This document shows, in pieces, positions 23,509-34,659 of a stretch of 64,000 nucleotides of DNA. Below the pieces are notes generated by a model. It did no database searches and was not told the DNA's origin. It was given only the letters and a program-made list of their open reading frames with translations. The translations under genes were made by a program, and so were the position numbers. The DNA lies in assembly GCA_036346275.1 (NCBI GenBank), contig CM070722.1, forward strand, positions 25,877,336 through 25,941,335, read 5' to 3'. This DNA is from Otatea glauca. Lineage: Eukaryota > Streptophyta > Magnoliopsida > Poales > Poaceae. Numbering within the stretch: position 1 is the stretch's first letter; each line of letters starts with the position of its first letter.

Positions 23509-24075
23509 TAATCGTGGCCAAAAGTAGTGATTCCAGCGGTTATGCATCAACATGGTCAAGGATCGAGCAACGATAAAAATGGGATGCTAATCTTTACAGG
23601 TAGAGCACAGTTCGCAAAGTCCTTTATGCGTGAAGAAAAATACATACAATCGCTTCAGCCATATTCATAGTAGTAATGTATATAATATAAGCCGTCATTT
23701 AGACATTGTGAACATCTACATCACGTTTTCTCGGTTTTTTATTTTGTTGCGTACAATCAGTAATTAAGTTGAGATGCTAACCTTTACATGTATAGCAGTT
23801 CGTAAAGTGCTTTATGAGCAAAAAAAACTTACAACCGTTCATTCATATTTGTAGTTGTAATGTATAAACATTTCTGATTTTGTTGTGTACAACAAGCAAT
23901 TGAATTGATGCTAATCTTTACAGGTAGAGCAATCGCAAAGTGGTTTATGGATGAAAAAACAATGTACAACCGTCCATCCATAACCGTAGTAGTAGTGTAC
24001 AGGCAATCGCTTAGATAATGTGAACGTCAACATCATGTTTCTCCGGGTTTGTGATTTTGTTGTATAAAATGGTCG
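23509..24075. repeat. Three diverged tandem repeats upstream of CYP78A
   Basis: Units begin at about 23573, 23771 and 23905, each with GATGCTAATCTTTACAGGTA, then a GCAAAGT(G)CTTTATG core, AACCGT, and GATTTTGTTGTGTAC near the end. Unit lengths are about 135-195 bases. They lie 0.6-1.1 kb before the P450 start codon. A fourth partial copy is at 20176-20340. Confidence 0.75.
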
Positions 24076-24596
24076 TTATGATCTGCTCCGTATATACGTC
24101 TCCATCTCTCTACCAATACACATGCTTACGAAAGGTGTAGAACATCTATACTTAAAAGTAAAATAATTCATAAAAAATGGTCTAAACAATAGGAAAGGGA
24201 TTAAAAGTACATACAACAGTTTATCTCTTAAGATGTATAATTTGTCTCTTAAGATTGTCTTTAAGATTCTTACTCACCTATAGATAGTACTATAAACATC
24301 TCTAGTAGTTTATCTCTAAAATCATTCATTTAATTAACTACTTTATATTATCTTTAGCACATTTTACCCTCACACTTATCACTATTTACATTGATTACAT
24401 GATCAAGTTGTTTCTTGCATAAGAGATAACAAGTTCTCTCTTTCCTCACCTCTTCTCTCTTCCATATAAGATTTTGTTGATATGGTAACAGTTGAATTGA
24501 TACTGTTGAAGATGCTGTAGAAGAACACACGTTTGAATTTTTTTTTTCTCAGCCATCACAAAACCACTGTGATGCCTAACACGCACCCTCTCCCCC
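24076..24596. promoter_or_regulatory. Proximal upstream region of CYP78A
   Basis: AT-rich, non-coding. TTTATCTCTTAAGAT and related TTTATCTCT blocks repeat at about 24220-24330. No regulatory site can be named with confidence. Confidence 0.35.
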
Positions 24597-24604
24597 TATT
24601 TAAA
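24597..24604 (+). promoter_or_regulatory. TATA-like box of the CYP78A gene
   Basis: TATTTAAA in CCCCCTATTTAAACCC, 90 bases before the chosen ATG. An upstream ATG at 24572 lies just before this box and is unlikely to be transcribed. Confidence 0.6.
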
Positions 24605-24693
24605 CCCTCCTCGCCCACACGTCCACACCCACACAAACCTGCCTTCCTACCTCCCCTCCCCAGGAACCACCACCCCTCACTGCCACTCTCGCC

Positions 24694-26321
24694 ATGGATG
24701 CCACCCTCAGCTCGAGCCGTGGCTACCCCCTCCTCCTCCTCCCAGCCTCCACCACCTTCCTCTCCCCGCTCCTCGCCATTCTCCTCCTCGCAGTCTCGCT
24801 GGTGTGGCTCTTCCCTGGTGGCCCAGCGTGGGCGCTCTCCCGCTGCCGCCGGCCCCCTCCGCCGGGAGCGCAGGGTGCAGTCACCGCGATCTCCGGACCA
24901 GCCGCACACCGCGCGCTGGCTGTTCTGTCTCGGTCCGTGCCTGGCGGCGCCGCGCTGGTGTCCTTCTCCGTCGGCCTCACCCGCTTCGTCGTGGCCAGTC
25001 GGCCGGACACGGCGCGGGAGCTCCTGTGCAGCTCCGCCTTCGCCGACCGTCCCGTCAAGGACGCGGCGCGCGGCCTCCTCTTCCACCGAGCCATGGGCTT
25101 TGCCCCCTCCGGCGACTACTGGCGATTGCTGCGCCGAGTCAGCGCCTCCCACCTGTTCAGCCCCCGCCGCGTCGCCGCCTCGGCCCCTCGCCGCCTCGTA
25201 ATCGGAGAGCGCATGGTCGAGCGCCTGGCTACCCGCGACGGCGAGATAGTCATGAGACGCGTGCTCCATGCGGCATCCCTGGACCACGTCATGGCCACCG
25301 TCTTCGGCACGAGCTACGACGCCGCGAGCCAAGAGGGCGTCGAGCTCGAGGAGATGGTGAAGGAAGGGTACGAGCTGCTCGGGATGTTCAACTGGGGAGA
25401 CCACCTGCCGCTGCTCAAGTGGCTGGACCTGCAAGGCGTGAGGAGGAGGTGCACGAGGCTGGTGCGCAGAGTGGACGTGTTCGTCAGAAGCATCATAGAA
25501 GAGCACAAGCAGCAGAGGAGCAACACCGTGAATGGCGGAGGAGAGGAGCTGGCCGGAGACTTTGCCGACGTCTTGCTTGGGTTGGAGGGGGAGGACAAGC
25601 TCTCAGACTCTGATATGGTTGCTGTTCTTTGGGTAAGAGCAAATTACATCCTGACATGATTCATCCACAATTGTGCATTGTGCTAGTATATAAATTTGCA
25701 TGTTTTGATATTTTACAGGAGATGATCTTTAGGGGGACAGACACGGTCGCGATCTTGCTGGAATGGATCATGGCGAGGATGGTGCTCCACCCGGACATCC
25801 AGTCGAAAGCGCAAGCCGAGCTCGACGCCGTCGTCGGCCGCAGCAGCGCCGTGTCGGACGCGGACGTCGCGAGTCTGCCCTACCTCCAGTGCGTCGTGAA
25901 GGAGACGCTCCGCATGCACCCGCCGGGCCCGCTGCTCTCTTGGGCGCGTCTTGCCTTGCGCGACGCGCGCGTCGGCGGCCACCTGGTGCCCGCGGGCACC
26001 ACGGCCATGGTCAACATGTGGGCCATCGCGCACGACCCGGAGGTCTGGTCGGAGCCTGGCGCTTTCCGGCCGGAGCGGTTCGCGGAGGAGGACGTGAGCG
26101 TGCTCGGAAGCGACCTCCGGCTCGCGCCGTTCGGGGCGGGGCGGCGCGTCTGCCCAGGCAAGGCGCTCGCGCTCGCCACCGTCCACCTCTGGCTTGCGCA
26201 GCTGCTGCACCGGTTCGAGTGGGCACCGGCGGATGGCGGCAGAGTCGACTTATCGGAGCGCCTGAACATGTCGCTGGAGATGGAGAAGCCGCTGGTGTGT
26301 AAGGCCAAGCCAAGGTGGTGA
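24694..26321 (+). CDS. Cytochrome P450, CYP78A family
   Basis: Two exons, 24694-25632 and 25719-26321, with a GT-AG phase-0 intron of 86 bases. The join gives VAVLW then EMIFRGTDTVA. The predicted protein is 513 residues, slightly short of the usual 520-550. It has an N-terminal membrane anchor (residues about 20-45, Leu/Ala-rich), a proline-rich hinge (RRPPPPG), the I-helix FRGTDT, KETLR (ExxR), FRPERF, and the haem loop FGAGRRVCPG with the Cys ligand. MIFRGTDTVA and ASHLFSPRRVA are family hallmarks. Known CYP78A members (PLASTOCHRON1, KLUH, GIANT EMBRYO) sit in the ER membrane and control organ size, leaf initiation and seed size; their substrate is debated. Very high GC at third codon positions is normal for grasses. 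No defect is visible. Which CYP78A member it is cannot be told here. Confidence 0.95.
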
Positions 26322-27004
26322 AGTACAAGTAATGGTTATTTAGGGTTGCATGAATTACGATGTCACTTTGCTTGATTTGCTTTTATGCTCAGACAATTGA
26401 GCTTGAGCTAGGTGGATTTAAGTGCATGAACAGTGTGGGCATGGGATTTTAATTAGTAGGGCTTTAATATGTGTGTGTGTGGATGTTAAGTGTGAAATGT
26501 TTGATTAAAACAAAAAAAAGGGTATTTTGTACCTTGTTTATGAGTGTTTGTGGCTTGCTTAAATATTTTTTTTCCAAGAACACCCTGGAGGACTTCCTAT
26601 CTTTGTTTGAAGAAGAGAAATCGACTGATACAAAGAAAGGAAAACACTAAACGACTAGTATCACACTGTAGCAAAAACGACAACCTAGCTACAACCATTT
26701 ATATGGTTAACAAACAACAGATTCATTTTTGACGCCCTGGTGACTGCTCGCCAGCGAGCACATTCATCTTTCCTGATCATAAGAACGTCTGAAATGCAAA
26801 GAGTCTTGTTTTGGAAAAACTCGGCTATTCCTTTAATTTCCTTGCCAATAGTCCATGCAATATACTAGGATGATGGCCAAGTCCAGTCCTCGGCTTTGCA
26901 CAATTTGCTTAACTTGGAAGATCTGTTTTTCTCGAAGGCGGAAGCGAGAAATAGCTTTAAAAATATCTCTTTTGAAGCCCCTAGCATATGCATGATGTGC
27001 TCAA
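26322..27004. other. 3' flank of CYP78A, no gene seen
   Basis: Holds a TG microsatellite near 26470 and an inverted GCTCGCCAGCGAGC near 26746. The stretch 26560-26990 may be a transposon 3' end, but I cannot classify it. It continues after copia element 2 at 33251 (empty site GTGCTCAAAACC). Confidence 0.35.
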
Positions 27005-27885
27005 TGTTGGAATAATTAGCACTTTCAGGTTTATATAAATTCCGAGATAAAACATTAACATGAACAGATCTACTATACTCAGGAGTAAAAACAGCAATAG
27101 ATTAAACATGATTCTCACGTACCAATGCACTGTAGAGGAAGCAACAGCCGATGTAGATAGTACGTTGTTGATGACGACAACGTGTTGGCACCGAGCGCGT
27201 CGACGACGAACAACAGCGCCCGAGCGTACAGGTAGACGAGCCGTGATGACGATCGTGAGCGATCGCAAGCGCTTCCCAAAACCTTATTCGCCTTCTCCGG
27301 TGCGGGATCGCAAAGACGACAGATTTGGAGACTGCTCTCCCGTTCGCGGCACGCCGACGCAGCGGGATGAGGCGGACTACGGTGGCGCGCAGAATCGAAG
27401 GAGGCAAAAGCCCGTGTATAGATCCGTATTTTTTGCTTATGGACTCGGCCAGTATATATAGAGACGGAAAACGCGTTTAGCAGTTAGGATCCGAAACTAA
27501 CACGATTTTATCTCTATATCTCGAACTGATCCCGAGTAGCAAAAGATAAAAATTGCAAAAGGAAGTTGCGTTTGCACAAGGCATCCGGTCCGATTTCGGC
27601 GGACCATTCACGCAGGTGCCGCGCGCCCGCCGCCCATGCCCAAGCCCAAGCCCAAGCCCGGCCAGGCCCCGCGAGGTGAGGCGAGCGAGCGCACGTGTGG
27701 GTTCTTTCTCTTCCCTCCATTGCCATGTGTAATAGGGAGAGAACCAACTCCATATTTATGTAAGTCTCTCTCCACTTCCACAAGCAATATGGTACTAAAG
27801 ACATCCCACCTCTCTCCCTTCATGAATAGGCCTTTGAGATTTATTGGATTTTCAATTAAATGGGCTAAGCCCATGTAATTCAACA
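27005..27885 (-). repeat. 3' LTR of copia element 2
   Basis: 881 bases. A TATATATA box lies near 27449-27460 (CTATATATA on the minus strand). It carries the repeated CCCAAGCCCAAGCCC segment near 27636, which explains the odd PKPKP frame there. Confidence 0.88.
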
Positions 27886-27895
27886 ATCCCCCACC
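27886..27895 (-). other. Polypurine tract of copia element 2
   Basis: ATCCCCCACC on the plus strand, that is GGTGGGGGAT read in the element's direction, next to its 3' LTR. Confidence 0.8.
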
Positions 27896-28504
27896 AAATC
27901 TCAAAGGTCCTCTCAGAGATTTGCCTATTCCAATACTGTTTGATATACCAAATGTTTGATGGAGACTGTTAAGTTGAACATCCATCTAGAACATTAAGCT
28001 ACACCGATCCACAACTTGAACAATGGACTAGGCCTTGAATTGCAAGTCTTGTGTGGACAAGTTTCACTTAAAACCAAACTGATACTAGGCTGCCTGTAGC
28101 CTACCCCGCGGGTGGAGCATATACGTCGTACTCCTTGGTCTATTCATGAGCTTACTAGAGAACACCCAGTCTCATAGATTACGACGTTCAATAATCAAGC
28201 TCATATAGGTATGTACTTTCAAGAGCGCCCTGTAGAACAGCGTCTTCGCTAATTAAAGCCAATAGTACATATTAAGGCATTAGCCAACTCGCTTAACACC
28301 AATCACCGACTAACCTTAGTTAATTAGTCAATATGAGAGTATTGCATCATGGAGTGGGTTAAGGTCTTTTACTCTCCTTCGCTAACCAACAACTTGTTTT
28401 TCCTGTGTCCTACTTCACGGATCTCCGATCACATAGGTTGGGTTACCATTGTGGTGTAACTTCTCATGTGGGTCTCATATCCATCTCCCTCGATGCATTA
28501 TCTA

Positions 28505-29137
28505 TCACATTTCGTGATAGTCCCTTTGTAAAGGGATCTGCCAGTTTTTCTCAGTTTGGATATAATCCAATGTAATAACTCCGGAGTTTCTCATTTTCCT
28601 GACAGACTTCAATCGTCTTCTCACATGTCTTGAGGAATTCATATTATCCTTAGAACTGTTCACCTTGACAATTACCGTTTGATTGTCACAGTTCATGAGA
28701 ATAGCCGGTATCGGTTTCTCAACCACCGGTAAGTCCATCAAGAGGTCACGCAGCCATTCTGTCTCAACGATAGCAGTATCTAATGCTGTGAGTTCTGCTT
28801 CCATGGTTGACTTCGTCAATATGGTCTGTTTGCAAGACCTCCATGACACAGCACCACCCCCTAGGATGAAGACATATCCACTCGTGGCATAAAGCTCATC
28901 GAAGATCGATATCCAATTTGAATCATCAGATCCCTCAAGTACCCTAGGGTACCACGAATAGTGAATCCCACAACTCATTGTTCCTCTCAAGTAGCGCATT
29001 ACCCTTTCCAGTGCATGCCAATGATCATTACCCGGGTTTGACATGAACCGACTCAACTTGCTCACGGCAAATGAGATATCAGGTCTCGTAGCGCTAGCTA
29101 GGTACATGAGCGATCCAACAATCTGAGAGTATCTCAA
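28505..29137 (-). pseudogene. copia reverse transcriptase end and RNase H (element 2)
   Basis: A 210-codon frame starts MRYSQIVGSLMYLASATRPD (thumb region) and carries RNase H residues: SDDSNWIS (first Asp), AVSWRSCKQT, STMEAELTALD (Glu and helix), and the HVRRRLKSVRKMRN tail. The end EKNWQIPLQRD is out of frame with the family's EKN-LADPFTKGL, so there is a small indel near 28530. It would degrade the RNA of the RNA:DNA hybrid. Confidence 0.85.
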
Positions 29138-29164
29138 TTGGTCTCGACCAATTCTCTTATTCTT

Positions 29165-29611
29165 TCACAGAATCAGACTAGGATCATAAGGAGTTGAAGA
29201 GGGTTTGCTATGCATGTGGCCAAACCGACTCAAAACCTTCTCAACATAATGAGATTGCGAAAGTGTAATCCCATTCTCACCCTTGATTAACTTGATGTTC
29301 AAAATCACATCAGCCTCTCCAAGGTCTTTCATATCAAAGTTCTCAGACAGAAAAGTCTTAACTTTGTTAATCATATCAAGATTTGTGCCAAAAATCAGTA
29401 TGTCATCAACATACAAGCACAATATAACTCCCTCACCCCCACCATGCAGATAATATACACATTTATCTGACTCATTCACTGCAAAGCCTGCAGTAGTCAA
29501 AGTTCTATCGAACTTCTCGTGCCATTGCTTAGGAGCTTGCTTCAGGCCATATAAAGATTTCAGCAACTTACACACCTTGCTCTCTTGACCTTCTACTACA
29601 AAACCATCAGG
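29165..29611 (-). pseudogene. copia reverse transcriptase, catalytic part (element 2)
   Basis: Contains KSLYGLKQAPKQWHEKFDRT and the catalytic LCLYVDDILIFGT near 29395-29425, then LGEADVILNIKL. A stop near 29612 separates it from the upstream RT part, and another near 29160 from RNase H. The catalytic Asp pair is intact. Confidence 0.85.
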
Positions 29612-30247
29612 CTAATCCATATAGATCTCCTCATCCAACTCTCCATTAAGGAAAGCTGTCTTCACGTCCATTTGATGAACGATAAGACCATATGAGGCAG
29701 CCAAGGAAAGTAGCACTCGAATAGTGGTCATTCTCGCGACAGGTGAATAGGTATCGAAAAAATCTTCACCTTCTTTTTGTGTGTAACCCTTAGCCACAAG
29801 CCGAGCCTTGTACTTTTCAATCGTACCATCAGGCCTAAGCTTCTTCTTGAATACCCACTTGCAGCCAACAGGCTTGCATCCATAAGGTCGTTCCGTGACT
29901 TCCCAAGTTCCATTAGAGATAATGGAATCCATCTCATTACGGATTGCCTCCTTCCAGTAGTCAGCATCTGGGGATGCATAGGCTTCTGAAATAGACGTGG
30001 GAGTGTCATCCACGAGGTACACAGTGAAATCATCACCAAAAGATTTTGCAATCCTTGGTCTCTTGCTCCTCCTTGGAGCTTCACTATCCTCCTCCTCGAG
30101 AATTTGCTCAGATAAGTGTTCAAGAGATTCAGTAGGTTCAGAAACTATCTCAGAATTTATTCTAGACATGCTATGTAAATCCTTCATAGGAAATATATTC
30201 TCAAAGAATGTTGCATCACGAGACTCCATAATCGTATCGACAAACAT
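29612..30247 (-). pseudogene. copia integrase C-terminal linker and start of reverse transcriptase (element 2)
   Basis: Begins with MESRDATFFENIFPM-like and an acidic linker, then ADYWKEAIRNEMDSI, GCKWVFKKKLRPDGTIEKYK, ARLVAKGYTQKEGEDFFDTY, and MDVKTAFLNGELDEEIYMD, the RVT_2 palm with its first catalytic Asp. The stop after EIYMD is an in-frame mutation; the next piece continues the same domain. Confidence 0.85.
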
Positions 30248-30256
30248 GTCGGATAC

Positions 30257-30493
30257 CTATGATTTTACTACTAAGAATCTATAAGCTATGCTCCGATGAG
30301 CATATCCAAGAAATACACAATCCACAGTTTTAGGCCCAAGTTTGCATTTCTTAGTTATCGGTACATTGACTTTCGCCAAGCACCCCCAAGTGCGCAAATA
30401 AGAAAGTGATGGTTTTCTCCCAACCCATTCCTCGTATGGGGTTTTCTCCTTATTCTTTATTGGAACTCTATTTAGAACATGACATGAAGTCAA
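30257..30493 (-). pseudogene. copia integrase C-terminal segment (element 2)
   Basis: Reads HVLNRVPIKNKEKTPYEEW and LGYAHRSIAYRFLV, the part after the integrase core. It is separated from the main integrase frame by a TAG near 30506 and from the RT frame by a stop and frame change. Confidence 0.8.
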
Positions 30494-30508
30494 TAAAGCC
30501 TCCCCCCA

Positions 30509-31639
30509 CTATGCCTTAGATAAACCCGCAGTGTCTAACATGGCATTCACCAAGTCAGTCAAAGTGCGGTTCTTTCTTTCAGCAACCCCGTTTGATTGGG
30601 GTGAATAGGGAGATGTTCTCTCATGTATAAGCCCAAGTTCCGCACAGAATAAGTCAAACTCATTAGAGAAATACTCTCCACCACGATCTGACCTAAGTCT
30701 TTTGATCTTTCTTTCAAGTTGATTTTCAACTTCTGCCTTATAGATCTTAAAGTACTCTAGAGCCTCATCCTTAGATTTCAACAAGTAAACATAGCAAAAT
30801 CTAGAAGCATCATCAATCAATGTCATGAAATATCTCTTTCCACCCTTTGTCAACACACCATTCATTTCACAAAGGTCTGGATGTATGAGTTCTAGAGGTG
30901 CCAAATTTCTCTCCTCGGCTGCCTTGTGAGGCTTTCGAGGTTGCTTAGATTGTACACAACTTTGGCACTTAGAACCTTTGGCAATGGATAGTTTTGGAAT
31001 TAAACTCATACTGGATAACCGAAACATTGAACCAAAATTTAAATGACATAAACGTGAGTGCCACACACTGGCCTCATCTCCATTAGAATTGCCACAAATA
31101 TGGTTCACTGTATTATCACATAAATCAGAAAGAGAAAGACGGAACAAGCCTCCGCACTCATAGCCTTTACCAATAAACAATCCACGTTTGGACACGACTA
31201 CTTTATTGGACTCAAATACCACTTTAAACCCATCTCTACAGAGAAGGGAGCCGCTCACTAGGTTCTTGTGAATAGAAACAACATGCTGCACGTTCCTTAG
31301 TTGCACGATCTTGCCCGAAGTAAACTTCAGATCCATCGTGCCAACTCCATGAACTGAAGCATGCGACCCATTCCCCATTAGGACGGAGGAATTCCTAGTG
31401 ACTTGATAAGAAGAAAACAACGTGATATCAACACACACATGCACATTAGCTCCAGTATCAATCCACCAATTGGTAGATTGACTCACTGAAAAGACAGCAG
31501 GTACAATACCATACCCTCCAGATGCATCTCCAGTGTCACTGATGACCATGTTGGCGGACTTTGGATTCGCCCTTATGAGCCTTTTTGCCTTTGCGGTTTG
31601 CACACCGGCGCACCCAATGTCCAAGTTCACTGCACACAT
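30509..31639 (-). pseudogene. copia protease, pre-integrase and integrase core (element 2), longest open part
   Basis: 376 codons. Protease WWIDTGANVHVC (catalytic DTG intact) lies near 31440-31475, then VLMGNGSHASV. The GAG-pre-integrase zinc region has SRLCHLNFGSM and KCQSCVQSK. The integrase core shows Asp in HPDLCEMN, Asp in RSDRGGEY, and Glu in NGVAERKNRT. The order is copia. The Asp/Glu triad and protease site are intact, so this domain block decayed less than gag. The N-terminus is out of frame with the zinc knuckle upstream. Confidence 0.88.
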
Positions 31640-32342
31640 AGCAAGGCTCCTCCTTAGGGTTCTTCATCTTCTTCTTCTTGAAATTGGTGGTTTTATTGGC
31701 CTTGTTGTTCCCTTTGTTCTTGAAGTGGGGATGCTTCTGCACCATATTGGCGCTAGAATGTCCCTCAGCCCCTTTGTTAGGTCCATCCTTAACCCGAGCT
31801 TTCTCCTCAACATCAAGAGACGCAATGAGACTCTCAACAAAGATCTCTTGTCTCTTGTGTTTGAGAACGATGTGAAACTCCTCCATGACGAAGGTAATTT
31901 TGCAATCATGCACCGCCACAAACTTGTCGTAAGGAACACTTAACTAGGTCGAGTTCCTTTACAATGCATCAGATCTCATGAGCTTGTTCTACTGAACGGT
32001 TGTCGACCATCTTGTAGTCATGGAATTGCTCCATAATATACAATTCATCACAAAGATCGATGCACCGAATTTAGCATTCAGCGCATCCCACAGTTCCTTA
32101 GCGTCTCTTATGTGCATATACACATCACATAGACGATCGGCAAGAACACTCGAACGCATCCCACAAAGAGTGTAGTGGCTTCGAGAACGCTTTCTCTGTT
32201 TAGGAGTAAGGTCCCCTCAGTGTCCGCCACTAGACACCTGAACACGCTCAAGGCGGTAAGCCACGATTGACTTTAACTCGCCATCTCTTGAAGTGCACAC
32301 CGTAAATTTATCCGGCCTCAGTGCATCGGTAAATCCAGCCAT
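31540..32342 (-). pseudogene. copia gag with CCHC zinc knuckle, frameshifted (element 2)
   Basis: It starts MAGFTDALRPDKF, 37 bases inside the element from its 5' LTR. The next block includes SSVLADRLCDVYMHIRDAKE and ELWDALNAKF near 32080-32160, then FVMEEFHIVLKHKRQEIFVE, a lysine-rich run, and the knuckle CYVCSELGHWVRRC near 31600-31640. At least two frameshifts and stops interrupt it. Confidence 0.78.
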
Positions 32343-32378
32343 CGTTAAACCAAAGTGCCTAATATAAGGTTTTTGGAT

Positions 32379-33250
32379 TGTTGGAATAATTAGCACTTTC
32401 AGGTTTATATAAATTCCGAGATAAAACATTAACATGAACAGATTGACTGACATAATTATATTGTGAGAGTATAATCTACACATGCATATCACAAAGCTAC
32501 ACATGAACAGATCTACTATACTCAGGAGTAAAAACAACAATAGATTAAACATGATTCTCACGTACCAATGCACTGTAGAGGAAGCAACAGCCGATGTAGA
32601 TGGTACGTTGTTGATGACGATAACGTGTTGGCACCGAGCGCGTCGACGACGAACAACAGCGCCCGAGCGTACAGGTAGACGAGCCGTGATGACGATCATG
32701 AGCAGTCGCGCGATGCGCTTCTCAAAAACCTTATTCGCCTTCTCCCAGTGCAGGATCGCAAAGACGACAGATTTCGGAGACCTGCTCTCCCGTTCGCCGG
32801 TGCACGCTGACGCAGCGGGATGAGGCGGACTACGGTGGCGGCGCAGAACTGGAAGGAGGCAAAAGCCCATGTATAGATCCGTATTTTTTGCTCATGGACT
32901 CGGCCAGTATATATAGAGACGGAAAATGCGTTTAGCAGTTAGGATCTGAAACTAACACGATTTTATCTCTATATCTCGAACTGATCCTGAGTAGCAAAAG
33001 ATAACCAAGCCCAAGCCCAAGCCCGGCCCGGCCCGGCGAGGCGAGGCGAGTGAGCGCGCGTGTGGGTTCTTTCTCTTCCCTCCATTGCCATGTGTAATAG
33101 GGAGAGAACCAACTCCATATTTATGTAGGTCTCTCTCCACTTCCACAAGCAATATGGTACTAAAGACATCCCACCTCTCTCCCTTCATGAATGGGCTTTT
33201 GAGATTTACTGGATTTTCAATTAAATGGGCTAATCCCATGTAATTCAACA
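32379..33250 (-). repeat. 5' LTR of copia element 2
   Basis: 872 bases, matching 27005-27885 with a few short insertions and deletions, such as the extra TTGACTGACATAATTATA segment near 32440 and loss of the GCCGCGCGCC segment. Confidence 0.88.
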
Positions 33251-33452
33251 CTCAAAACCTAGCGCTTGGGAAAGTATTCGCAAATTAAACATCATTGTTG
33301 ATCATCATGATACTATTATGTCTACTCTTGTAGTCTTGTTTGGATCATCGCTTTTGTCATGAAAATGAAACCGCACAACAATATTGAGACAAAAAAAAAT
33401 CAGTGTTCGATGGAATTAAATTCTTCGTGTTAGATTTGTGAATAGAAAGCTG
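33251..33452. other. Short host spacer between copia 2 and the CACTA element
   Basis: About 200 bases, no gene seen. It continues the sequence left of 27000. Confidence 0.4.
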
Positions 33453-33829
33453 CACTACTACAGAATGATACAAAATTATCTCTTCATCTAGGTTGGTTCC
33501 CAATTTTTCAGGAAAAAAACGATAGCGATATATGATTCGGCGTGGGTGAGAAATATAGTGCAAAACATCACTATCGTCATCAAGGTCAGAAACGATAGTG
33601 ATGTTATATGTATTACTATCGGTTCTGAAGTCATAACCAATAGTGATTATGGTCATCACGATCAGTTTAGAAGTTACAATCGATCGGGATAGTAATACCA
33701 AACGCTTTCCTATGCTTGACCTCTCGGCTTCTCCTCTCGATGCATTCAAATACCACCAAAAGTCGAGGCGTGAACCTCGCGCTTGACCTCTCGGTTTTCC
33801 CTCCATACTATAAAAAAAGAGTTCTCTCC

Positions 33830-33975
33830 TTGCCTGCATCGTGCCCCTCCTCCTCTCCTTGCCAGTGCCGCGCCCCTCGGCCTCCTCAGCTCCACGGTGC
33901 CTGCGTCGCCCCTCTGCCTCCTTGCCTCGCCCATGTTGCCCCTCCGCCTCCCCAGCTCCATTACGACAAGGTCAG
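33830..33975 (+). other. GC-rich, cytosine-rich segment in the CACTA element
   Basis: GCCCCTC/GCCTCC repeats contrast with AT-rich surroundings. It could be a captured 5' exon or a simple-sequence expansion. No domain is recognised. It ends next to a GT (ACGACAAGGTCAGT), which would suit a splice donor. Confidence 0.35.
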
Positions 33976-34659
33976 TCACTCGTTTGATTATTGCTGAATA
34001 TACTGATTATGGTTGCTTAGCTTGCTCTGTTCATAGCCCCTGTTTAGTCAGTTGTCGATATACCTGCTTGGCAAAATTGTTCATAATCTGATTTGATAAT
34101 TTGAATAGTGAATCGATGCCGGTTGTATGCTCAATAATGCTATGGGTCTATTGATGAACTAAAATAATTAAAGTAGCGAATGTGGCCTTGAACTATAGAG
34201 TTACTTCCTGTTAATACTAGAAAGTATTGCTTTTATTTCACTGTCTTTGAGCTTGATCATCATATTCAGTATGTAGTTTGATACCCATTTGATTATTAAT
34301 GAATATACTGATTATGATTGCTTAGGTTGCTTTGTTCATACCCCCTGTTTAGTCAGTTGTTGATATACCTGCTTGGCCAAACTATTCATAATCTGATTTT
34401 GATCATTTGAATAATAATTTAGGAAGGTAAGGGTTCAACTCCTTATTTGCTTAGTTAATTGTCTAGTTCAATTTTGATTATATGACCATAGTGTAGTGGA
34501 GGTAAGAGATTAGTCTCTAGCAGCCCTACACCTTGTGGCGAGGAGGCTGAAGGTCAAACCTTCAGTAGCTCGACACTTGAGAGCACCCTCTCCTACAATT
34601 ATTCATCATATATTTATTTATGTTCCAGTAACTGTAAATTGCACATATATATAAAATAG

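Larger units (their letters stand above)
27005..33250 (-). mobile_element. Ty1/copia LTR retrotransposon 2, full-length
   Basis: LTRs at 27005-27885 and 32379-33250 have TGTTGGAATA ... AATTCAACA ends. The flanks are CTCAA on both sides (27000-27004 and 33251-33255), a perfect 5-base target duplication. The element reads right to left: gag, protease, integrase, reverse transcriptase, RNase H. The LTRs are closely similar apart from short indels, so insertion was later than element 1. Gag is badly frameshifted while protease-integrase keeps a 376-codon open frame. It cannot move without help in trans. Confidence 0.93.

Noticed and set aside
24556..25506. Long minus-strand and alternative-frame openings over the P450 gene
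   Set aside because: GC-rich shadow frames of the CYP78A exons; the true frame carries all P450 motifs.
27636..27660. PKPKPKP-coding repeat
   Set aside because: A short CCCAAG repeat inside a copia LTR, shared in shorter form by the other LTR; not a gene.
33716..34091. Proline/leucine-rich small proteins
   Set aside because: Cytosine-rich low-complexity segment in a CACTA element, open in several frames; kept only as a possible captured exon.
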